DNA of 64,000 nucleotides from Diplonema papillatum (lineage: Eukaryota; Euglenozoa; Diplonemea; Diplonemida; Diplonemidae): positions 1 through 64,000 of the forward strand of contig JAPJBO010000490.1 in NCBI GenBank assembly GCA_030068145.1, given 5' to 3'. Under the pieces are notes generated by a model. The model saw only the letters and a program-made list of their open reading frames with translations, had not been told where the DNA came from and did not search any database. Each line of letters begins with the position of its first letter. Position 1 is the stretch's first letter. Shown here in pieces: positions 10,566 through 18,752 of this stretch. Both the position numbers and the translations under genes were made by a program.

Positions 10566-13500
10566 TCACTCCCCGAAGTTGACGTACGTGCAGAGACGTT
10601 CGTGCACATGCAGGCCTCTGAGGCCCCGGAACAATCGACCGTCCTTGGTGCGGTCGGTGAAGCAGCGCTTGCAGCGCAGTTCCGGGGGGTCCTTGGGCTG
10701 TTCAGGTGGCTGGTCGTGTGCTGCCAAAGCGGCGTCGGAGGGCATGGGTTGGCAAGATTCCAGATTCGCGTCGGTACAGGGCGGACTAGAAGGTATCAGC
10801 GGGACCTGCGGTGGGACTGTTGTTGCCATCATAGTAGGTGATGGCAAGCGTTCGACCACCTCGTGGGACGCATTGGGGATTCGTACGTATGCGGCGAGGT
10901 ATATGTCAGTCCAAGGAACGTTGTCGACGTGCAAGACTCGTTCGTCATCGAAAAGCGTCCATTGCATCCCTTGCAAGACGTATGTGACAAAATGGCCGCT
11001 TGTCGTATTTTGTCCCGTGTGTACAACCACCGCGGAAAGGCGTAGTGTGCCGTCCGGCAGTCGCAGGAGGAGCGGTAGGGAAGCGTCATTCCGTAGTCTC
11101 GCACCATCGCTTGCGTAAATGCCGAACTGCAACAGCAGGCACTCGGACGCCACATGCACGTTCATGGTCTCCACAACGGATCCAGCAGCTCCGCAGTCAC
11201 ACCTCCTCTCCGGATTCATAATTCCACGAACACAGAATGCGTCCTCCACCGGCCTTCCACGAGGGACTTGAAGACACCGTACCAGTTGATGACGGGTGGA
11301 TGTGGCGCCACAGGCGATACATCGTGTTGTTGTCGTCATCGTGTTCTCCAGGCACGTCTGGAAAAGCCGCCAATCCGGACAAGCCTCCGTCGTCTCGTCC
11401 GGCCCTAGGGAGCTGTCTGTCCTATCCAGAATTGCAACCAAAGCCTCGTGCGCGTCGTGCTGTCGCGCATCGCAGAACATTGGGAGCATGGCGAGGATTG
11501 TTTCAGCCCCTATCCTTCGGCTGTCTTGGCTGAGCTGGCTCCTCCCCGAGCGCGAGCTTACCAGTAGGACGAAGTACGTCAAGAACTCCTTCAGGAACCC
11601 CCGGAAATTCAGAGGATTCTGCGCAAGACTGTAATACATGTTCTCGATCGGTTCCACACGCAACAAGAGCTGCAGTACCGCATTGAGAAAACAAGTATTC
11701 CCAAGGTTCGGGAGGCCGGCAGGTTCAAACGGTGACGGGTCGAACATGCGGGAGGGCCGTTGGATACAAATGACAGCTTGGCGGCCGACAGCGGGTGATG
11801 ATTCCAGCATGTCAGGCACTGCATGGGACACGTCGCAGCGCCGTTTCGGTCCAGGCTGAGCAGCCTCATCGTCTCTGCGCTTGCGCTTTCCTTTAGTCGT
11901 CCCATCCTGGGGCACAAGATCACGACGCTGCTTCGGAGCCGCAGTGGAAGGCCGATCGGGCGTATCTCGTTCCGTTCGTGTGCCAGGTCGAGGACGGTCC
12001 CTGTATCTCACGAAGGCCTTCTCAGCGAGCAGCCTCTCGACCGCTTGGTCGATGGACTCCAAGTCGGGCATCTGCAGAATGCGTTCCACTTCATGTACGA
12101 GCCACACGAAGTGCGCACGGATCTTCTCGCAGTGATCACCGAACTTCGCTTCTGGGTACGTGTCTAGTAACCATTTACGAAACCCACTTTTTAAGACACT
12201 CTTGCGGTACCCCCGTCTCATGAGCTTCAGCACCGTGTTGTTCATCTCGGTCTTAAAGTCATGGAGGTTGTTCGCAATCCTGCCGTTACGCACAAGCGCT
12301 CCGATGAGGATACTCGACCCAAAGTTCGATGGAGCCGTGGAGAGCACGGATGTGTACGCCAAGGGCTGGTATCGGTATGCCTTCGCTTTGTCGAGGACTG
12401 ACAGGCGCATGTATCTCCTCCCGGACATCTCGGAGACTTCATGTCGAATCCGAATACCAAGGAAAGTGGCGTCCCCAACCTTGGCGTTTGTCTGTTTGTA
12501 CCTCATGTTGTACACAGATTCCGGTGGGGGTTTTGTGCCGAAACACAACAGATCGTCAATGAAGCGGCGTGTCAGGCTAAGCAATGCCGCACGTTGCGTG
12601 TCCCCGTCTTCCAAGAGTCGCATCATGTATTTTCGCTCTTTCGCATAGCAAAAGAGGTTGGCGATGTCCGGGGAAGCGTTCGCACCCATTGGGATGCCTA
12701 GCGTCTGCCTCATGAGAACCCTATTGACCAGAACATAGGTATTCACCAGGCAGAAAGACAAGAGGGTCTTGAGCTCCTGCGCCGAATACGCTGCTTCATG
12801 TGACCGTACCTCCGTGTTTACCTTAAAGGCGAAACAGCGCTTCTTACGAGTCGGCCCGTGTTGGCTCTTCGGACGTACTAATACGAGTCTTCCCGCGTCC
12901 ACGTTCAAACGTGCAGCCTCCGCCGCGAAGGCCTCATTAATCGTGTCCGCAACCGCATTAAGAAGCTCCTCAAGCTCCAGCTGGTCATACATCGTTGTAA
13001 AGTCAAATGTACCAGCGTCCAGCTGCGCGAGTTCGTCCGCGTGTGTCTTCAGGAAGAAGGCCGTGTCGTCGCTCGACTCCGTGATCCAGAAGTACCGGTA
13101 CCCAGTCGCGTTGAACCGAATGTCGTCTTCCCGCCGGAGGATGCTCATGATCGCCTTCAGCAAGCCGGTCAGGTCCAGTTGCGCGTCCGTCGTAGACGAG
13201 AACGTGGTCTTAGGGCGGGCGTCCCGTCCAGCATCGGCCGCCTCGGAGTCGGAGTCGACACAGTTCTTCCGCGAAACCCCAGCGATGTACCGCATGGACG
13301 TCACTTCCTTGTGCAGCTTCAGGGTGCCATATAGGTATGGGAGGACGTTCGATGAGTGTAATCCTTCCCGTCCGAGGTAGGCCTTGTGCCTCGCAATGAC
13401 TTGTTGAGGCGTCTCTTCGCTCGGGGAGTAGTTCGTACTGTGATTGACCTTCGCGTGTAAGTCCTGGTTGTAAAATCTTTTACACACGAAGCCGAAATCA

Positions 13501-15023
13501 TGCGAGCTCTTGTCCACGGGCAGGATCACGAGATGTTCCTGCAACTCCAACAGTTTTTTACGCGCTCCAGCCGTCAGCTCCGGATCGGCTCCCACCCGGG
13601 AGAGGTCAACCGTGGCTAGTATCTTCCTCCGTAGCATCCTTGCGAAGTGCGGAGGGGCGTCCTTGAATTGCTCCTCAACGAACTGGGTCACAGCTTTGTC
13701 GACCTCCCTGCAAACGGCTTCTTCCCCACCGTCCGGTCGGAACTTGCGACCCTTGTCAAAAAGCGAAATTAGCTCGCTCGACGTTTTGAGGAGGTGTGCC
13801 TGCCCGCACGCATGCCCTTGGATGTGGTATCCGTCTAGAAGGTAGCGTTGGCAAGGGCATTCACCAGGGGGAGGGGCCGGGGCAGCAGTTGTTTGTCGCG
13901 AAACATCCGTAAAGTTTGACAGAAGGACCCCGAGGGGAGGATTAAGCGACGTGGAAACCCTCGTGTTCACGAAGTCCGTTGAGTCCGCGAGCATTTCACG
14001 GAGTTCGGTATCGTGACGGAAAACGGCGGCTAGCTTCCTTTCATCCATCATCTTGCTCACCTGCCGTATGCAGAACCAAGGCGTTCGTGCTGCACTCTTT
14101 TTCTTCTTCGCAAGATGGTTGATCTCACTAAGCCTCGCCGTGAGCAGCTCGTCCAGGATTGCTACCTTCGGGTGCTGCAGGTGCTCAACCATGAACATTC
14201 GCACCCAGGTACGAACTCTGTAAACGCGGCTCTTCATCCACGGGTTCACGTCGTATGCCCGTAGGGTGTCCTCATCGAGTCCGAACATGTAATGCAGCTG
14301 CTTCCGGATGCCGAAGTATCGGCCTCGACTTTGGTCCACGTGGATCTGCCCATCCTTCACATGCACCCAGGCGTCTCCGCGCTCTCGAGGATTTTCCGGG
14401 GTAGACTGCCCGCTGTCCGGTTTGCCCTTGAACGACGGAGCAGATCGCGGCTTCTTACCTCGCTTGTTAAAGCCGCTTGCAGTACTAACCATATTGAACT
14501 GCGGCTTTAGCCTCGCGATGAAAGCCATTTCTATCGGCTCGGCAACTTTGTCGAAGTTACCCCCAGCCGCATAGAACGCTTCTGGGACGTCGTAGAGGAT
14601 GAACGCGTAAGGCGGCGAGGGGAGGTTCTGCAAGTGTCGCTTGAACCTGTCCTGCTTGGTGTTCCGGCCAGACCAATGCTTTGTAACCCGCTCCTGCATC
14701 GTCTTGCTCGTCTTGCCGATGTACAGCAGGTTGGCGTGGGCATCAACTAGTCCGTAGATGAGACCCGTAGCGCGGTAGTTGCTCGCGTCTGTCGGGCGCT
14801 GGAGTCTCATCGTCGCGTACGTGTGGTCTAGGAGCCTGCGATACCTCTTCTGGAACCGGGCCGTAAACAGCTCGCCCTGCTCTTTCCACTTCGGCCAATC
14901 TATCTGTGTCGTCTTCTCCGTTTTGCCACGTACACAGTCAGTTTGGAAGAATGGTGCGAGAAAGGGCTTTGCGAACTCCGGGCGTCGACGCATGTCCGCG
15001 TCAGCTGGTGGCAAACGTACCAT
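10566..15023 (-). CDS. Penelope-like polyprotein: GIY-YIG + RT + ubiquitin-specific protease (1485 aa)
   Basis: One uninterrupted ORF. (1) N-terminal GIY-YIG endonuclease, residues ~85-180: GLIY at 87-90, YIG at 101-103, catalytic R112, E162/E165 and LKPQFN. (2) A Cys/His cluster at 388-410 (CPC..HACG). (3) A Penelope-type RT, ~498-950: DKSSHDFGFV, YLYGTLKLHK, FDFTTMYDQL, GIPMGANASPDIA, FIDDLL (823-824 catalytic DD) and FLGIRI. (4) A basic linker with KRKRR-type nuclear signals, ~1008-1070. (5) A USP/UCH deubiquitinase, ~1101-1385: Cys box NLGNTCFLNAVLQ (C1111), RQHDAHEAL, zinc-fold pairs CIAC and CDC, His box SGHFVTYV (H1344) and FDDERV. (6) A C-terminal CKRC..H.H..C finger. N-terminal GIY-YIG matches the permuted Penelope clade (Naiad/Chlamys type). 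All catalytic residues are present. The USP is presumed to act on host or self-encoded ubiquitinated proteins; its substrate is unknown. Confidence 0.93.
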   Translation of the reverse strand: MVRLPPADADMRRRPEFAKPFLAPFFQTDCVRGKTEKTTQIDWPKWKEQGELFTARFQKRYRRLLDHTYATMRLQRPTDASNYRATGLIYGLVDAHANLLYIGKTSKTMQERVTKHWSGRNTKQDRFKRHLQNLPSPPYAFILYDVPEAFYAAGGNFDKVAEPIEMAFIARLKPQFNMVSTASGFNKRGKKPRSAPSFKGKPDSGQSTPENPRERGDAWVHVKDGQIHVDQSRGRYFGIRKQLHYMFGLDEDTLRAYDVNPWMKSRVYRVRTWVRMFMVEHLQHPKVAILDELLTARLSEINHLAKKKKSAARTPWFCIRQVSKMMDERKLAAVFRHDTELREMLADSTDFVNTRVSTSLNPPLGVLLSNFTDVSRQTTAAPAPPPGECPCQRYLLDGYHIQGHACGQAHLLKTSSELISLFDKGRKFRPDGGEEAVCREVDKAVTQFVEEQFKDAPPHFARMLRRKILATVDLSRVGADPELTAGARKKLLELQEHLVILPVDKSSHDFGFVCKRFYNQDLHAKVNHSTNYSPSEETPQQVIARHKAYLGREGLHSSNVLPYLYGTLKLHKEVTSMRYIAGVSRKNCVDSDSEAADAGRDARPKTTFSSTTDAQLDLTGLLKAIMSILRREDDIRFNATGYRYFWITESSDDTAFFLKTHADELAQLDAGTFDFTTMYDQLELEELLNAVADTINEAFAAEAARLNVDAGRLVLVRPKSQHGPTRKKRCFAFKVNTEVRSHEAAYSAQELKTLLSFCLVNTYVLVNRVLMRQTLGIPMGANASPDIANLFCYAKERKYMMRLLEDGDTQRAALLSLTRRFIDDLLCFGTKPPPESVYNMRYKQTNAKVGDATFLGIRIRHEVSEMSGRRYMRLSVLDKAKAYRYQPLAYTSVLSTAPSNFGSSILIGALVRNGRIANNLHDFKTEMNNTVLKLMRRGYRKSVLKSGFRKWLLDTYPEAKFGDHCEKIRAHFVWLVHEVERILQMPDLESIDQAVERLLAEKAFVRYRDRPRPGTRTERDTPDRPSTAAPKQRRDLVPQDGTTKGKRKRRDDEAAQPGPKRRCDVSHAVPDMLESSPAVGRQAVICIQRPSRMFDPSPFEPAGLPNLGNTCFLNAVLQLLLRVEPIENMYYSLAQNPLNFRGFLKEFLTYFVLLVSSRSGRSQLSQDSRRIGAETILAMLPMFCDARQHDAHEALVAILDRTDSSLGPDETTEACPDWRLFQTCLENTMTTTTRCIACGATSTRHQLVRCLQVPRGRPVEDAFCVRGIMNPERRCDCGAAGSVVETMNVHVASECLLLQFGIYASDGARLRNDASLPLLLRLPDGTLRLSAVVVHTGQNTTSGHFVTYVLQGMQWTLFDDERVLHVDNVPWTDIYLAAYVRIPNASHEVVERLPSPTMMATTVPPQVPLIPSSPPCTDANLESCQPMPSDAALAAHDQPPEQPKDPPELRCKRCFTDRTKDGRLFRGLRGLHVHERLCTYVNFGE

Positions 15024-16159
15024 GTTGACCGCGAAGCTCTTGCGAGGATTGTGGGGCCGGGTCCGTATCGTAAAGGGTGGTGCTCTGTACAGGGATCGGG
15101 GTTGCCGGGGGTAGTAGAATGCGTCGGCTGAGGCGTTGACGGAACGTAACGGAACTGATTTGAATTGCTTGAGGGAGGCTGTGCACTGTACAAAGGGGTG
15201 GTAGCGGGATTGGGTGGTGAGCGGGTTGCTGTTCTGGATTATTGGCGGTACTCTTCACGCGACGTACACGGTGTTGTTGTTAGGGGTGTCGGTTTGTTGC
15301 TAAGCTCAAGTCTTAGCGCGCTTTGTTCGGAGGGTGCGTTTTGTGGTCTTGGTTGGGGGTTTTCCCGGTTTGTAGTAGCGAGGCCGCACGGGGGCAGGAT
15401 GGCACCAAGCCTAGACTCTGCCCGGTCTCGTTGCCGATGTCTTGTGGTACAGCGGGGCGAAGTTAATACGATTTAACCGTCTCCCTACCTGTACCGGCTG
15501 CGTTTCTTCGTCGGTTGTGCCATGGGCAGTTGGTTTTCGACCTCTGTACACTGTGTCAGAGGCCTCAGATCGTGGGCGGGTTGTTTTTGCGAGAGGTCCC
15601 CCCGCGGCGTTTGAGGGGACTGGGTGGGTACGGCCGCCAATCCACCTAGACTCCGCCCCCTCATTCCGTCCTAGCATGAAGCATTGACCACGGACATCTC
15701 GGGATTGGAGTCACCTTTCATTCTTGAGCGAAACCACACTCAAAAGGTACTCGCCATCATCCAGAACTGCTGCTTTGCGTCTATTGTCTTCGTCGGCATT
15801 TACATCTAAAACTATGTACAAGGGAGTGCGGAGGTTGTTACCAGTCAGCGTTCTCGCACGTCGCGCGAGCGACCAGGCGGGGCGGTCTTGCAGTCAAGCG
15901 TCTTTTTGTCGCGGCAGCTGACTAGCCCAGTGTCGTACACACGTAGTCACAAACGTCATAACTATGTCAGCGAACTAACCATGCGAGTTGCGTCAGCAGG
16001 GCGTACCGATGGCCTCCAGGGGGGACTTACGGCTCCGGCGTCGTAGCGTCAAACATGAGTATTGCACGTCGTTCGTCGGGCACGGTGTTGAACGTCGTGG
16101 AAAACCGAAATGGTGCCGTGCAGTGGTCGTCGTAGCAGTAGCATCATGTAGGGTTTACT
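15024..16159. other. 5' leader of the Penelope-like element
   Basis: No further coding domain is seen between the ORF start and the leader tandem repeats. The ATG at 15,021-15,023 is the first in frame. The GIY-YIG domain starts 85 residues later, so a slightly later start would not remove it. Confidence 0.5.
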
Positions 16160-17100
16160 GTCCACCGCCAGTGTGAGTCGCCTGAAGTGCGGGTGGCTGG
16201 TGTTTAAGTCCAGCGTTTTGCATCGGCCTACTCTACACGGCAGGGGTAGGTCAGGGGCAGCGCCGTCTGTTGGGTGCGGATGTCGGACAAGCGCAGGTCC
16301 GGCGTTTTGCATCGGTCTACTCCGCACGGCACGGGTAAGTCAGGACGGACAGCGACGTTTGATGAGTGGATGTTGGTCACGCGGCAACGTACGGCGCAGG
16401 GACCGTGTGTAACATATCGTCGGGAGATGGGAGAGGAAGGGATGGGGCAGGTAGCGTCAAGTAGGTTCTCTGACTACCGCCTGTGTGAGCCGCTTGGAGT
16501 GCGGGTGGCCGGTGTGCAACTCCAGCGCCTTGCATCGGTCTACTCTACACGGCAAGGGTAAGTCAGGACGGACAGCGACGTATGATGAGTGGATGTTGGA
16601 TACGCGGCAACGTACGGCGCAGAAACCGCGTGTAACGTACCTTTGGGAGATGGGAGAGAGGAACGGATGGGGGAAGCGTCACGTGGGTTCTCTGACTATC
16701 GCCTGTGCGAGTCGCCTGGAATGCGGGTGGCCGGTGTGTAAGTCCGGCGTTTTGCATCGGCCTACTCTGCACGGCAAGGGTACGTCAGGACGGTCCGCGA
16801 CGTCTGATGAGTGGATGTTGGATACGCGGCAACGTACGGCGCAGAGATCATGTGTAACGTATTGTCGGGAGATGGGAGAGAGGGACGGATGGGGGTAGCG
16901 TCACGCGGGTTCTCTGACTACCGCCTGTACGAGTCGCCTGGAATGCGGGTGGCCGGTGTCTAAGTCCGGCGTTTTGCATCGGCCTACTCTGCACAGCAAG
17001 GGTAAGTCAGGACGGACAGCGGCATCTGCTGAGCGCGGATGTTGGACAAGCGGCAACGTACGTCGTCGGGAAGGCGTGTAACGGCTGGTGCGTGTGTGAC
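16160..17100 (-). repeat. ~222-bp tandem repeats in the retroelement leader
   Basis: Four units are marked by GCGGGTGGC.GGTG at about 16,189, 16,501, 16,724 and 16,945, each followed by GTTTTGCATCGG.CTACTC and ACGCGGCAACGTACGGCGC. The last two intervals are about 222 bp; the first interval is longer (~312 bp) because it contains an extra GTTTTGCATCGG sub-block. The array lies upstream of the ORF and could be a promoter or UTR array; that is inference. Confidence 0.8.
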
Positions 17101-17975
17101 ACGTAGTCGTGATATGGAAACCGGAAAAGAGCCCCGTCGCGTCCAGATGCGGTTGTGGTCGTGGGGTGTGTGTACGTTCACGTCGTACAGCGGGTTGTGC
17201 GTCGTAAACATGGGAACGTCTTTGTGATAGGGACGAGCGTCCCCCAGATGTGCCACAACGTGCGCGTCTGCGAGTAGCACGACACTCCCATGTCGCCTTT
17301 GTCGGACAAGGTTCGATAATCCCGACTTGTAACAGGGCTAGGAAACCAGATCGGCGGCGTAGTAAAACTGAGAAAGCTAAGCAAACCGCTGCGGGATGAA
17401 GCCTGCTACCCGTCCCACGTCCTTGACAAGCCTACTTGCTTGCGTTCTGCAGGAGCCTCGGCAGGAGAGTTCGGTTGCGGTTGGTTGCTTGTGAGCCAGG
17501 TGATGGTGGAGGAGGGGCAAGAGTAAACGTCGTCTGGTGAACCGGTCCAGCCGGTAGGGGTAGGGAGGAAGGTTACGCTGATGGTAAGGTAGCAGTGAGG
17601 ACCAAGACTTCAACGGCTACAAGGCTCGCCCTGAACAACACGCAGCAAGCAGAGGGCTCAGGTCCCAAGCATCGCGAATGTCCTCGCAGCGGCAGCTTTA
17701 GACGACTATTTATGGCATAGCCATCCAGGACCCCTCTCCAGGCGTCCTGTTGGACCACCGCCTGTCGTTCTCGTTGAAAGGCTAGGGGGAGAGAAGTTTT
17801 ATGAAGGCGCACCTAATCCGGCTCCCGTGAAAGAGGCAGAAAAGGCCACAGAGGGGCTAAGTAAGGGCCCATGCGTGCTTCAATGGCTGTCGCCAGAGCT
17901 TGATGCGTAGCGGTATCGCTAGCGTGTCGAGGGCAGCAGATCGCTGACGCGAAGTACCCTTCTGGAATGGGGGGT
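17101..17975. other. retroelement leader, no gene
   Basis: No recognisable domain. At 17,928-17,975 the sequence GAGGGCAGCA..ACGCGAAGTACCCT.CTGGAATGGGG repeats the block at 5,064-5,108, including the terminal G run. Confidence 0.5.
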
Positions 17976-18562
17976 CGTTGTTGTTGGTGATGGTTTTGTG
18001 GGATGAAGTAGGGGAAAGAAAATTTCTTTTTGCGGTGGTCTCCGCTGGCCTGGTAGTCCGTGCTACCTCCTTTCTTTTACACTCGTTCTCTTCTCTACTC
18101 ACTACTGTACGTACTCTTTCGCTCTTTTTCTCTCTTTGGCTAGCCAAAACAAAAGACTTCTGCGACCGACACCACGAACACATTCGCAATGAATGTGGCC
18201 CTGGGCCCCCCACGTGCATACATGTTGAGCAGGGGTTGCCATGTAGCCCGTATCGGTCTAAGTCAACACTGTTACTTTCATGGGATGTTCACCGGGGAAG
18301 GGTCCGACCTAACCGTTAGTCAACAGCAACGTCGAAAAGGGGGAGGGGGGAAGAAGATAGAAAATCGGTGGGGTTGACAAGCTCGTAAGTGGTTGTTTGT
18401 AGATCAGTACAACCTTAAACTACGCCTAGCACACGGCCAGGCGGTCTTTAACGAACCTCCAGTACATTAAACGCAAGTCGGCAGGTCGTCATCAGACGCG
18501 GCACGAAAAGCAAACGTCGCCGACGCAGCACTTCAGCAATGCGTCCTCTTATTTACAGTGGG
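17976..18562 (-). repeat. 5' pseudo-LTR of the Penelope-like element
   Basis: Direct repeat partner of 9,920-10,506, same length (587 bp), differing at only a few positions (for example GTGATGG versus GTGCTGG). It forms the upstream end of the minus-strand element. It should contain the promoter, but I recognise no core promoter motif. Confidence 0.88.
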
Positions 18563-18721
18563 GGGGGGGGGTCGAATAATAACACCTGTGCTATTATTCG
18601 AGTTGTCGAATACTAAAAAAAGTTCCGGGTAGCCGAACAGTAGCAGGATCAAATAGTGGTAGTGTTTTTAGACAACCAGACGTGTCAAATAACTGTCATT
18701 ATTCGACCCCCCCCCCCCCTG
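18556..18721. mobile_element. 166-bp TIR element with G-run termini and TA duplication
   Basis: The ends are inverted: CAG plus a G run plus TCGAATAAT.ACA on the left and its complement on the right, about 28 bp each. TA dinucleotides flank both ends (18,554-18,555 and 18,722-18,723), as in Tc1/mariner-type insertions. There is no coding capacity. It sits between the Penelope-like 5' end and the NAGLU exon 1 donor. The left boundary is ambiguous by a few bases because the pseudo-LTR also ends in TTTACAGTGGG. Confidence 0.68.
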
Positions 18722-18752
18722 TACAAGAAGTAAGTAAAAAAACGGTACGTAC

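Larger units (their letters stand above)
9905..18562 (-). mobile_element. Penelope-like retroelement with pseudo-LTRs and a USP-fused ORF
   Basis: The element lies on the minus strand. Its parts, 5' to 3', are a 587-bp direct repeat (18,562-17,976), a ~2.9-kb leader with tandem repeats, one 1485-codon ORF, and a second 587-bp repeat (10,506-9,920) beginning 59 bp after the stop. Flanking direct repeats of this kind (pseudo-LTRs) are a known feature of Penelope-like elements. The two copies differ at only a few positions, which suggests a recent insertion. The right end touches a G-rich TIR element and the left end a run of G residues, so exact termini and any target duplication are uncertain. 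Confidence 0.82.
9076..18752 (-). other. NAGLU intron, 9,677 bp, phase 0
   Basis: The donor is TGG|GTACGT at 18,752 and the acceptor CCGCAG|AGT at 9,076. Splicing joins ..GPAFLAW to SRNGKAEHW.., which aligns without gaps to the conserved NAGLU stretch FLAW.RMGNLH.W.GP. The intron holds a complete Penelope-like element (about 9.9-18.56 kb) in the same orientation as the gene, and a small TIR element beside the donor. The residual 9,076-9,905 is unique or degenerate repeat sequence. I saw no alternative exons. Confidence 0.88.
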
